This document shows, in pieces, positions 34,166 to 41,992 of a stretch of 45,332 nucleotides of DNA. A program made the translations under genes and the position numbers. Source of the DNA: an uncultured Actinomycetes bacterium (lineage in GTDB: Bacteria; Actinomycetota; Thermoleophilia; Solirubrobacterales; 70-9); contig CALCIA010000247.1 of the NCBI GenBank assembly GCA_937907435.1, positions 1 through 45,332 of the forward strand, in the 5' to 3' direction. Each line of letters begins with the position of its first letter. The first letter of the stretch is position 1. The notes beneath the pieces are model-generated. The model made no database searches. It saw only the letters and a list, made by a program, of their open reading frames with translations, and was not told where the DNA came from.

Positions 34166-36882
34166 CAGTGCTTTCCGCTCCCCTTCCCATGCCTGCGCTT
34201 ACCGTGCTTGTGGTGTTTCCCGTGCCGCTTGTGATCACGCTTGCGCACGCAGCGGGCGTGGCGGCGCACGAAGCCACGCTTCTTGCACGTCGAGGGGGGC
34301 TTCGGGTTGCCGGGGCCGCCGAACGTGCTGCTCGCGGGCTGAACGGCGCCGGGGGCCGACGGGAGGGCCCGGCAGGAGGATTCGACCAGCGCATCGCAGC
34401 CGACGGGCGCCTGGGCGATCGGGAAGCCGCCGCCCGCGCGGGCCACATAGACGTCGGGGGCCGAGTCACCGTCCGCGGGCAGCAGGCGGTCTTCGCTGGT
34501 GAAGCCGACCTCCGATCCGGAAGGTGAGACGGTCGGCAAGGTATCGCCCACCAACCGGCCCGGCAGGCGGGCGAGTTGCCCACCCTTCCACAGGTAGGGA
34601 TTGGCCGCGCCGTCGGCGTCACCTGCGACCAGCGGCTCGGCGGTGGCGAAGGCGATCGTTTCGCCGTCCTCCGATACCCAGCGGCCTTCCTCGAAGGGGT
34701 TGGCGTTGGGGGCGTTGCCGTTGGGGTTGACCTCGACGTCCGCGGGTGGGCTTTCGCTGCCACCGGGAGCGGCCCTGGAGATCAACGTCAGCGTTTCGGT
34801 GTCCGCGTCGTAGCGGTATATGTCGGAGTAGCCACCGTCGGTGTCTTCGGCGGCGAGCGACGCGTGGGTGGCGAAGACGAGGATGTGGCCGTCACCACCC
34901 ACCGCTTCGCTCGGCCCGATCGACGGCACGGCATACGCGCCGCCGACGAAGCTCTGTTCGACCCCCCATAGCTTGCCCTTGTCTTCGGGTGAGAGGGTGC
35001 CGACGAAGGAAAGGGTGCCGGTGTCGGCGTCAAAGGTGTAGAGGTTGGGAGCCCCGAGGACGGCTTCCGCTCCTTCGGGGTCCTTCGAGCTGGTCAGCTT
35101 GCCCTGTGCCACGAAGTAGACGCGGGTGCCGTCTCCCGATATCGCGGTGATCGAGCCCAGCACGTCGGCGCCTTCCCCCGGCGTGGGGTCGCCGGTGGTT
35201 CCGGCGGAGACATCGGTCAGGCGTTGCGAGGATGGTTTCGAAGAGTCGTAGAGGTAGAGGTCGCAGCCGACCGAGCCACCGAGTTCGGCACTGCACTCCT
35301 GCGCGCTCGGGTCGTGGTCCGCGGAAGTGAGCTTTCGCGAGCTCGTGAAGTAGGTCTTGGAGCCGTCTACGGAAGCGCCCTGGTAGAAGTCGCTGCCGGG
35401 TTCCTGCCATCCGCTTTCGGTTTCGCCCGCGATCAGGGGGGCGATTTCGGGACCAGACCCGGTCACGGTGCGCCGCAGGATGCGCAGTGGATAAAAGGCG
35501 GAGAGGGCGGAAACCTGGGTTTCGGTCGCGGTCGCGGAGAGCGTCGCGGTCTGCCCGGCGACCGAGAGCGGGCCCGTGGAGAGGAGCGATGCGCCGGCTG
35601 GTATCCCAGCCCCGGCGATCCCTTGGCCGGCGGCGAAGGCGCTCCCGGTGAGCGGCGTGGCACCAGAGGCCGTGGCCGGCGCCGACAGGGTCAGGGTCCC
35701 TTGCCCTACCGCGATGATCGTCGTACCGGCCGCGACGCCGGTGCCGGCGATTTCCTGCCCGGGCTGGAATTCGCCGTTGGCGACCGCCAACCCGCTCACC
35801 TCAGTGGAGCCGGCGGTGAGCGTGCCGCTCCCCTTGGCGCCGTAGAGACCCGAGAGGAGGTTTGAGCCTGCGATCGTGGTCGCAACCCCGCTCGCCCCAC
35901 AGGGGCCGGTAGGCGGCTGCGCCGGCCTGGCCGAGAAATAGATGCGCTGCCCATCAGGAGAAATAGCCCCCTGATTGACGCGCCCGGTCCCCCTGCTGCT
36001 CGCTGCGGTGCCACCGCCCAGGTGAGTGCCGCAGCGCCCGCCGTAGACGCGGCCTTCCCTGTCGCGTGCCAGCAGTTCGAGCGACGGCCCACCCGATGCA
36101 CGGGAGGCGACGTAGGTATTGAAGTCGCCGCCCGGCTGCGTTTCCGCCCCGGTCGAAGGCGGCGGCAGCGGATCGCCAGCCAAATACCCGGTCGAGGCGG
36201 CTTCCGGATGGAATATCGTGGTGGACAGGTCGGCCGAGCTACCGGTCGATTCCGCTCCTGCGGTGTCGAAATTCAATTTGCGGTTGCCGCTGTTGTCGAT
36301 CGGCACCAGAACCGGGGAGAGTGGCGAGAGCGTGCCGTCAAGCCCCCCCTGGAAGACCTGCCCGCTGCCGGTCTGCAACTGTGCCTGGGTCGCACCGATC
36401 AGGTCCCAGCGTCCTAGGTCGGCGGCGAAAGCGTAAGGCGCACCCTTATCCGACCCACCGCCCGCGATCTCAGCCAACGCCGGCGGCGAGGTGGGGGTAG
36501 GCGTCCACCCAGAAACCGTGCGGGTCGCGACGTAGCTGTCGAGCAGGCCCTGAAGGCCGGGGGTTTCCGCCAGGGCGGCCTGCGAGAGGAACTTGACCCG
36601 TTCCCCGTTCGCCGAGAAGGTGGGCGAGATTGCCGTCTGCAGGCGCTTCACGGGCGGGCTGACCATCTCCAGCGCCATGCAGTCCGGCAGGTAGGCGGTG
36701 CCGCCAGGAAGCGGTTCTGAGACCTGAGCCTGGCGGATCGCTTCGTTGGCGCATGCAGCCTGCGCCGTCCCGGCCGGCACGAGGACGCAGCCGAGACAGA
36801 CGGCCACCACCGCCGGCACCACCGCCCCCCCAACAAGTGCTCGCATCCGTCCCAAACCAATGCCCCCCGGCAAGTCAGTCAT
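34165..36882 (-). CDS. Secreted WD40-like beta-propeller protein with basic tail
   Basis: About 905 residues from ATG 36882; ATG 36846 would start directly at the signal peptide (ALVGGAVVPAVVAVCLGCVL). The promoter read at 36932-36960 rules out the longer frame start at 36969. TolB/PD40-type repeats are visible (AISGDGTRVYFVAQGKLTS, VSEDGETIAFATAEPLVAGD, VSPSGSEVGFTSEDRLLPAD). Two beta-rich modules (FQPGQEIAGTGVAAGTTIIA and a variant) are inserted in the middle. The C-terminus is a Cys-containing, His/Lys/Arg-rich tail (RDHKRHGKHHKHGKRRHGKG). Exported; probably binds a wall polymer or partner protein. Translationally coupled to the 1372-residue gene. Confidence 0.82.
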   Translation of the reverse strand: MTDLPGGIGLGRMRALVGGAVVPAVVAVCLGCVLVPAGTAQAACANEAIRQAQVSEPLPGGTAYLPDCMALEMVSPPVKRLQTAISPTFSANGERVKFLSQAALAETPGLQGLLDSYVATRTVSGWTPTPTSPPALAEIAGGGSDKGAPYAFAADLGRWDLIGATQAQLQTGSGQVFQGGLDGTLSPLSPVLVPIDNSGNRKLNFDTAGAESTGSSADLSTTIFHPEAASTGYLAGDPLPPPSTGAETQPGGDFNTYVASRASGGPSLELLARDREGRVYGGRCGTHLGGGTAASSRGTGRVNQGAISPDGQRIYFSARPAQPPTGPCGASGVATTIAGSNLLSGLYGAKGSGTLTAGSTEVSGLAVANGEFQPGQEIAGTGVAAGTTIIAVGQGTLTLSAPATASGATPLTGSAFAAGQGIAGAGIPAGASLLSTGPLSVAGQTATLSATATETQVSALSAFYPLRILRRTVTGSGPEIAPLIAGETESGWQEPGSDFYQGASVDGSKTYFTSSRKLTSADHDPSAQECSAELGGSVGCDLYLYDSSKPSSQRLTDVSAGTTGDPTPGEGADVLGSITAISGDGTRVYFVAQGKLTSSKDPEGAEAVLGAPNLYTFDADTGTLSFVGTLSPEDKGKLWGVEQSFVGGAYAVPSIGPSEAVGGDGHILVFATHASLAAEDTDGGYSDIYRYDADTETLTLISRAAPGGSESPPADVEVNPNGNAPNANPFEEGRWVSEDGETIAFATAEPLVAGDADGAANPYLWKGGQLARLPGRLVGDTLPTVSPSGSEVGFTSEDRLLPADGDSAPDVYVARAGGGFPIAQAPVGCDALVESSCRALPSAPGAVQPASSTFGGPGNPKPPSTCKKRGFVRRHARCVRKRDHKRHGKHHKHGKRRHGKGSGKH

Positions 36883-36931
36883 CGAGGAGTGATCGCGCCT
36901 CGGAGGCGCCTCCCCATCTCCCTGTGCGATC

Positions 36932-36960
36932 ACGCTAATGCACGCCTCTGGTGCTGTCAA
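36932..36960 (-). promoter_or_regulatory. Promoter of the propeller/Ig-like operon
   Basis: On the minus strand: -35 TTGACA (36960-36955), a 17-base spacer, -10 TAGCGT (36937-36932). Transcription would begin near 36925, leaving a leader of about 43 bases to ATG 36882. The leader contains the palindrome GGAGGCGCCTCC. Confidence 0.65.
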
Positions 36961-36984
36961 GGAACGCATAAGGAACGCGAGTTA

Positions 36985-37020
36985 CAGGAGGCGGGCCGCC
37001 TGTTGCGGCCCCGCCTCCTG
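36985..37020 (-). terminator. Terminator of the 200-residue secreted protein gene
   Basis: An 11-bp perfect outer stem (36985-36995 with 37010-37020) is extended by 4 bp past one bulged base around a 5-base loop. It lies 44 bases past the stop at 37065 and just before the next promoter, which cleanly separates the two units. Confidence 0.75.
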
Positions 37021-37064
37021 GGACTGCCGACCTTGATCGGCATTCGGCGTACTCGGCGTACGAC

Positions 37065-37667
37065 CTACAGGCCGTATGTACCGCTGTCGGCCGGGTTGAC
37101 CGGTTCCAGTTCGCCGGTGACGGTCGAAGTGGTCCCGAGACTGGTGTGGATGGTCCCCGAGAGCGTGAGCTTGTGGATCGCGCTCACGTTGTCGGGCGTG
37201 GCCCTGAGTTCTTCACCCGCGCGCTCTTCGAGCGTCACGGTACCTGGGCAGAAGCCCGTGCCGGTGTAGTGGTTGGTGAGCTTGATCGGCCCGGAGGCAC
37301 CGGAAGAGACCTTGGCGTAGGTGCCTTCGTCATCGAGCATCCACGGCAGGTTTTCGGGCGTCGAGCTGGTCAGCGCCGTGCAGCCGAGGGTTTTCAGGGT
37401 TTCGGTGATTTCACATTCGGACAGGTTTTGGGGACTGAATTCACTGGCTTCACCTGTCCCGCCACCTGCCGTCAGGGTGATGTGGGCATGCACATGGCAT
37501 TTGGTACCGCCGCTGAACTTCGCCCACCCTGTCAGTGTGATTGTCCCGTTTGCGGCAAGCGGCGTGCCTTCCATCTTCCAACTGGAGGTGTAGGCGGAGG
37601 CGCTCACCGGAATCGCGAGGGCGGCAAGCGCCGCGAACGCGGTTACGAGGGCGATGAACTTCTTCAT
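37065..37667 (-). CDS. Small secreted protein
   Basis: 200 residues. Signal peptide (FIALVTAFAALAALAIPVSASA) and a beta-rich domain with about four cysteines (TKCHVHAHITL, SECEIT, LGCTAL and GTGFCPGTVTLEE) that could form two disulphides. The family is frequent in Thermoleophilia genomes but I know no function. ATG 37667 follows AAAGGATC. It has its own promoter and terminator, so it is a monocistronic unit. Confidence 0.82.
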   Translation of the reverse strand: MKKFIALVTAFAALAALAIPVSASAYTSSWKMEGTPLAANGTITLTGWAKFSGGTKCHVHAHITLTAGGGTGEASEFSPQNLSECEITETLKTLGCTALTSSTPENLPWMLDDEGTYAKVSSGASGPIKLTNHYTGTGFCPGTVTLEERAGEELRATPDNVSAIHKLTLSGTIHTSLGTTSTVTGELEPVNPADSGTYGL

Positions 37668-37773
37668 TTCTGATCCTTTCCGATTTCGGCCGGCAGGCAG
37701 TCACCTTCGCCCGCCAACCGATTGTCTGCCGCATGTGCGGCCTGTGGCCGCCCGCGGCTCCCGTCGAGACGAT

Positions 37774-37803
37774 CTATTAGCTCGACGCGGACTCTTTAGT
37801 CAA
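37774..37803 (-). promoter_or_regulatory. Promoter of the 200-residue secreted protein gene
   Basis: Minus strand: -35 TTGACT (37803-37798), an 18-base spacer, -10 TAATAG (37779-37774), giving a leader of roughly 100 bases. A 7-bp dyad GACTCTT/AAGAGTC (37790-37808) overlaps the -35 and could be an operator. Confidence 0.5.
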
Positions 37804-37922
37804 GAGTCGTTGCTGAAATCACACGGTCGGCAACCTGACGAGAGACACGCGTGCACATATGTCCCTGCAATTCGCAGAAACACAGAATTTCGGGCGCGCC
37901 ATTTCGCGCGTGAAGAAAATGG

Positions 37923-38927
37923 TCAGCCGTTGCCTTCGTCAGCGCCCGCATGCGGTACCGACACACTCAGACGCTGCGTCCCGAGCCGTTCGCAGGGACA
38001 GCGCTGGAGCCCGTCGAGTACCCCCGCGGCCAGTGCATTGTCGCCACCGAGCTCCAGTTGGTCAGGAAAGCCGTCCACAACCGCACGGAACCAGCCTGAC
38101 GGCGTACCACTCACCCAGGCCCCTACTTCACGGCCTAGCCTCGAACTGCAACCGATTACACGCCCGTCCTCGACATCGATGACGACTCCGGCCGTCGGAT
38201 CCGCCACTTCTCCACCGGTCAACTCGACGGCAAGGCGACAAGAGCCGGAGGATGCATTCGGAAGGCGCAACCTTGGGACAGCCAGCAGAAAGGCGGCCTC
38301 AACGTCGATGCGCCCTGGCGGCGGGATGTGGTCCGAGGGATGCATCTGCTCCCATCGAGAAGCGACTGCGAGGGGGCCGATGGCCTGGCGCAGCCAATTC
38401 GTGACCATCTGCCGTCGACCATTGCCGTTGGCTGACAGCGCCTCGAGTTGCCCGGCTTCGCGCATCGCCGCCAGGCGACGCTCCAGAGTCGGATAGCTAA
38501 CTCGGGAGATCAGCCGATCGAGCTCGGTGAGGGTGAGCGGCTTTGCGGCAAGTGCGCGCACCACCCCGGTGGCCCAACCGTCGACCAGGGCCTTGATCGA
38601 TCTCTTGGCGGCGACCGTGCCCAGTTCGACCGGGCCATCGGGTGCCGCCACGAGCCAGGTGTTGATGGCGCCGGCGACGGAGAGGAGATCGCGGCCCGCG
38701 CCTCCTAGCGCGAAATCAACCTGCGGGGGAAACTCGTTGGAGCGAAATCGCTCGATGATGCCGAATTCGGTCAGCGTGAGAAGGTGGTTACGCATCGTGG
38801 TCGGTGGAGGGGAGCCAACCTCCTTGCGCAACCGTGGGAGCGGCCTCGGTCCGTCCCTCAACGCCATCAGCGCTTGGACGTTCAGCGGACTGGACAGCAG
38901 AGTCAGCGCGTGCGCTCCGGTTCGCAC
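37923..38927 (-). CDS. Double winged-helix transcriptional regulator (HxlR-like)
   Basis: 334 residues. The first winged helix, about 8-92, contains LPRLRKEVGSPPPTTMRNHL then LLTLTEFGIIERF. The second, about 105-190, contains LTLTELDRLISRVSYPTLER then RLAAMREAGQLEAL. Both resemble HxlR/PadR-type DNA-binding units. The C-terminal domain (about 200-334) has RIDVEAAFLLAVPRLRLP and may bind a ligand. A GTG start at 38927 has a purine-rich site upstream. The gene has a readable promoter, with a perfect dyad between promoter and start, suggesting self-repression. Target genes are unknown. Confidence 0.8.
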   Translation of the reverse strand: MRTGAHALTLLSSPLNVQALMALRDGPRPLPRLRKEVGSPPPTTMRNHLLTLTEFGIIERFRSNEFPPQVDFALGGAGRDLLSVAGAINTWLVAAPDGPVELGTVAAKRSIKALVDGWATGVVRALAAKPLTLTELDRLISRVSYPTLERRLAAMREAGQLEALSANGNGRRQMVTNWLRQAIGPLAVASRWEQMHPSDHIPPPGRIDVEAAFLLAVPRLRLPNASSGSCRLAVELTGGEVADPTAGVVIDVEDGRVIGCSSRLGREVGAWVSGTPSGWFRAVVDGFPDQLELGGDNALAAGVLDGLQRCPCERLGTQRLSVSVPHAGADEGNG

Positions 38928-38958
38928 CCTTTCCCCCTATCTCGAATTTGCGACATGG

Positions 38959-38978
38959 CTTGGACCATCCGGTCCAAG
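38959..38978. promoter_or_regulatory. Perfect dyad, likely autoregulatory operator
   Basis: CTTGGACC-ATCC-GGTCCAAG. It lies between the regulator start (38927) and its promoter, just downstream of the expected transcription start, where a bound repressor would block elongation. Confidence 0.55.
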
Positions 38979-38993
38979 GACATTCGTTCGCTC

Positions 38994-39022
38994 AGGCTAA
39001 TTTATACAAACAGCGATGTCAA
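38994..39022 (-). promoter_or_regulatory. Promoter of the double winged-helix regulator
   Basis: Minus strand: -35 TTGACA (39022-39017), a 17-base spacer, -10 TAGCCT (38999-38994). Same spacing and -10 type (TAGCnT) as the promoter at 36932-36960. Confidence 0.6.
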
Positions 39023-39064
39023 CTTTTAAAAACCGGCTATTGCCTCGTCGTTCTGACCCCCGGC

Positions 39065-39116
39065 TTGCATCAGTTATTAGTCGCTGCTAAGTTCCTTTCT
39101 TAGTCGCCGCTACTAA
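39065..39116 (+). promoter_or_regulatory. Promoter and operator pair of the DHA2-TetR operon
   Basis: -35 TTGCAT (39065-39070), a 17-base spacer, -10 TAAGTT (39088-39093). Two copies of a TTAGTCGCnGCTA element start at 39077 and 39100, 23 bases apart. The first lies between and over the promoter elements, the second just after the expected start. They are likely sites for the TetR protein encoded downstream. Confidence 0.6.
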
Positions 39117-39133
39117 CTACGAAGGGACCGGAC

Positions 39134-40600
39134 ATGGAAACGCAAGAGCGAGGGAGGCTTTGGACGCTGGTCCTGGTCTCCGTGGGGCTCTTCATGGTCG
39201 TTCTCGACAACCTGGTCGTGAACGTCGCGCTACCCAGCATCCACAACGACTTCGGCGCCTCGGTGCAGGCGCTGGAGTGGACCGTCAACGCCTACGTGCT
39301 CGCCTATGGGGTGCTGCTGCTGACCGGCGCCGCGCTCGGCGACCGCTTCGGCCGCAGGCGAATGTTCGTCGCCGGCATCTCCCTCTTCACCGCCGCCTCG
39401 GCGGGCGCCGCGCTGGCGCCGTCCGCCGATCTGTTGATCGCGGCGCGCGCCATCCAGGGCATCGGCGCGGCGATCGTCACGCCGCTCACCCTGACCCTCC
39501 TCGCCGGCGCCTTCCCGCCCGAAAAACGGGGCCTCGCGCTCGGCGTCTGGTCCGGCATCTCAGGCATCGCCGTCGCGATCGGCCCGCTCGTCGGCGGCGC
39601 CGTGATCGAGCTCGCCGACTGGCACTGGATCTTCTGGATCAACGTCCCGATCGGCCTCCTGCTCGCCCCGCTGGCCGCCCGCCGCCTGGAGGAGAGCTAC
39701 GGCCCCAAGGCCCCGCTCGACTTCCCCGGCCTGGCCCTCGCCTCGACCGGCCTCTTCGGCCTCGTCTACGGCCTGGTCCGCGCCCAGACGATCGGCTGGA
39801 CCGCCCCCGAGGTGCTGATCAGCCTCGCCGCCGGCCTCGCGCTGCTCACCGGCTTCGTCCGCCAGGAGCTGCGCAGCGACGCGCCGATGCTCCCCATGCA
39901 GTTCTTCGCCAAGCGCAGCTTCGCGGTCACCAACGTGGTCTCGATGGCGATGTACTTCGGCATGTTCGGCTCGATCTTCTTCCTCAGCCAGTTCATGCAG
40001 AACGTGCTTCACAACTCGCCCCTCGAGGCGGGCCTCAAGCTGCTGGTCTGGACCGGGGCGACGATGGTCGTCGCGCCGCTGGCGGGCGTCTTCAGCGAAA
40101 AACTCGGCGCCCGCTGGTTCATGGTCGCCGGCGTCTCGCTGCAGGCGGTCGCGCTCGGCTGGCTCGCCACCGAGGCCTCGACGACGCAGAGCTACGGCTC
40201 GATGATCATCCCGTTCATCCTCGCCGGCGCCGGCATGGCGCTGGTCTTCGCCCCCTCGGCGAGCGCGATCCTCAACTCGGTGCGCGTCGACCAGGCGGGC
40301 CAGGCCTCCGGCGCCACCAACGCGATCCGCGAGCTCGGCGGCACCTTCGGCATCGCCGTCCTCGCCACCGTGTTCAGCGGCGCCGGCGCCTACACCACGC
40401 CGCAGCAGTTCGTCGACGGCATGGTCCCGGCGCTCTGGGTGGGGACCGCGGTGCTCGCCTTCGGCGCCCTGGTCGCGCTGGTGCTGCCGTTCGGCGGCAA
40501 GGCGACCGCGGGGGAGGTCGAGGAATTCGAGGCGGCCGAGGGGGAGCGGCACGAGCCCCGCGGCGCGGCCCCCTCGCGTCCCCTCCCCGCGGCGAACTAG
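39134..40600 (+). CDS. DHA2 (EmrB/QacA) drug/proton antiporter
   Basis: 488-residue MFS permease with about 14 helices. The TM1 signature is FMVVLDNLVVNVALPSIHND and motif A is GAALGDRFGRRRMFVAG. The soluble C-tail is acidic then Pro-rich. ATG 39134 follows GAAGGGACCGGAC. It exports unknown toxic compounds. A TetR gene follows by 9 bases on the same strand, so repressor and pump are co-expressed and likely controlled through the paired elements upstream. It is related to, but clearly distinct from, the pump at 18115. Confidence 0.93.
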   Translation: METQERGRLWTLVLVSVGLFMVVLDNLVVNVALPSIHNDFGASVQALEWTVNAYVLAYGVLLLTGAALGDRFGRRRMFVAGISLFTAASAGAALAPSADLLIAARAIQGIGAAIVTPLTLTLLAGAFPPEKRGLALGVWSGISGIAVAIGPLVGGAVIELADWHWIFWINVPIGLLLAPLAARRLEESYGPKAPLDFPGLALASTGLFGLVYGLVRAQTIGWTAPEVLISLAAGLALLTGFVRQELRSDAPMLPMQFFAKRSFAVTNVVSMAMYFGMFGSIFFLSQFMQNVLHNSPLEAGLKLLVWTGATMVVAPLAGVFSEKLGARWFMVAGVSLQAVALGWLATEASTTQSYGSMIIPFILAGAGMALVFAPSASAILNSVRVDQAGQASGATNAIRELGGTFGIAVLATVFSGAGAYTTPQQFVDGMVPALWVGTAVLAFGALVALVLPFGGKATAGEVEEFEAAEGERHEPRGAAPSRPLPAAN

Positions 40601-40609
40601 GATCGAACG

Positions 40610-41215
40610 GTGGCGGCAGAGGCGAAAACCGTTCCTCGCAAGCGCGTCCCGGCGGCCGAGCGCCGGGACGCGCTGATCGAGGCCGCCATCCACCACTTCG
40701 CCCACGGCGGCCTGCAGGGGACCAAGGTGTCCTCGATCGCCGCCGACGTCGGCGTCGCCCAGCCCTACGTCTTCAGCCTCTTCCCGACCAAGCGCGACCT
40801 CTTCCTCGCCGCCGTCGACCGGTCCTTCGAGAAGGTGGCGACGCTCTTCGAGCAGGCCGCCGCGGACTTCGACGAGAACGGCCCGCGGGAAGCCGACGAA
40901 GACAAGCTGAACGCGATCGGCCACGCCTACATGGACGCGATCGGCGACAACCCCGACCAGCTCCTGCTCCAGCTCCAGGGCTACGCGGCCTGCGGCGACG
41001 ATCCCGGCATCCAGACCGCCGTGCGACGCAACTACGCGCGCCTGGTCCAGCTCGCCCGCAGGCTCACCGGCGCCGACGACGAGCGCCTCGACGGCTTCTT
41101 CCAGATGGGCATGTGGTGCAACGTCGCCGCCGCGCTCGGGATCGAGGATTTCAAGTCCGACTCAGGCTGGGTCGAGAAGTCGCTGGCGGTCGACGACGAG
41201 GCCGCGGGCGGATAA
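40610..41215 (+). CDS. TetR-family transcriptional regulator
   Basis: 201 residues. The N-terminal TetR DNA-binding domain is clear: RRDALIEAAIHHFAHGGLQG, then VSSIAADVGVAQPYVFSLFP (recognition helix) and TKRDLFLAAVDRSFE. The C-terminal helical domain should bind the inducer. The GTG at 40610 follows AGGATCGAAC, with 9 bases from the pump stop. It probably represses its own operon, with release by the pump substrate. Confidence 0.93.
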   Translation: MAAEAKTVPRKRVPAAERRDALIEAAIHHFAHGGLQGTKVSSIAADVGVAQPYVFSLFPTKRDLFLAAVDRSFEKVATLFEQAAADFDENGPREADEDKLNAIGHAYMDAIGDNPDQLLLQLQGYAACGDDPGIQTAVRRNYARLVQLARRLTGADDERLDGFFQMGMWCNVAAALGIEDFKSDSGWVEKSLAVDDEAAGG

Positions 41216-41227
41216 GTCGGGGCGGGC

Positions 41228-41887
41228 TCAGGCGGCGAGGAACGTCGCGGCGCGCTGCGCGGCCTCGGTGCGGTTGCGGACGCCGAGCTTGCGGTAGAGC
41301 GCGGTGGCGCTCTTCTTCACCGTGTCGGGACCGAGGTGGAGGCGCGCGGCGATCTCGCGGTTGGTCGCGCCGGTGCCGAGGAGCAGGAGGATCTCGCGCT
41401 CGCGGTCGCTGAGCCCGGGGCCGACGGCGGGCGGCGCGACGCCGGCGGGGTCGAGTGGCTCGCCGCCGATCACCGCGGCGCGGACGGAGTCGACCACGTC
41501 CCCGGGCGAGACGCCGGCGGGCAGGAAGCTGACCGCGCCGAGGGCGGCGGGCGGCGCGCCGGGCGAGGTGCGGCAGCGGGAGGTGAGGAGGATCTGGACG
41601 CCCGGGTGGGCAGCGCGGATCGCGGCCGTGATCGAGCTCGCGAAGGGGCCTGTCTGGGAGATGTCGAGGAGCGCCACGTCGGGCCGGTGGCGGCGGGCGA
41701 GCGCGACCGATTCCCGGCTGTCGGCGGCGAGCAGGCACCGTTCGATCCAGGCCTGCGCCTCGAGCAGCGCCGCGAGGCCGATCCGCGAGGGCGCGTGGGA
41801 GTCGACGACGAGCGCGCGGACCGAGGAGTCGGGCAGCGCCTCGGCGGTGCCGAGGTCGAGCGGAAGGGGCGGGGCGCTCGGGGGCAT
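41228..41887 (-). CDS. LuxR-type response regulator with degenerate receiver
   Basis: 219 residues from ATG 41887. The receiver-like domain (about 20-135) keeps an acidic start (VVDSHAPSR) and the phospho-acceptor region (DVALLDIS), but the conserved lysine near its end is missing (FLPAGVSPGD). The C-terminal LuxR helix-turn-helix is intact: LSDREREILLLLGTGATNRE then IAARLHLGPDTVKKSATALY. It may work without phosphorylation. No histidine kinase is nearby. No ribosome binding site is seen and a -10-like element lies next to the start, so the mRNA may be leaderless. It converges with the TetR gene (12-base gap). Confidence 0.85.
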   Translation of the reverse strand: MPPSAPPLPLDLGTAEALPDSSVRALVVDSHAPSRIGLAALLEAQAWIERCLLAADSRESVALARRHRPDVALLDISQTGPFASSITAAIRAAHPGVQILLTSRCRTSPGAPPAALGAVSFLPAGVSPGDVVDSVRAAVIGGEPLDPAGVAPPAVGPGLSDREREILLLLGTGATNREIAARLHLGPDTVKKSATALYRKLGVRNRTEAAQRAATFLAA

Positions 41888-41896
41888 TGGCACAAT

Positions 41897-41905
41897 TCTA
41901 TAGTA
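41897..41905 (-). promoter_or_regulatory. -10 region for the LuxR-type gene, possible leaderless start
   Basis: On the minus strand TACTATAGA spans 41905-41897, containing TACTAT and TATAGA as possible -10 elements. Transcription would begin only about 0-6 bases before ATG 41887. No good -35 is visible. A 6-bp dyad TTCTAT/ATAGAA (41896-41922) flanks it. Confidence 0.4.
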
Positions 41906-41992
41906 AGTCGATCTAAATAGAAGGCTTAGTTGCGTCAGCGCTCCACCGAGGGCGCGGGGCCTGTCCGTGGCGAAGACGCCGGCCGCGCCCAT

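Noticed and set aside
39160..41412. 750-codon plus-strand frame overlapping the second transporter
   Set aside because: Arg-rich frame-shifted shadow of the transporter and TetR genes.
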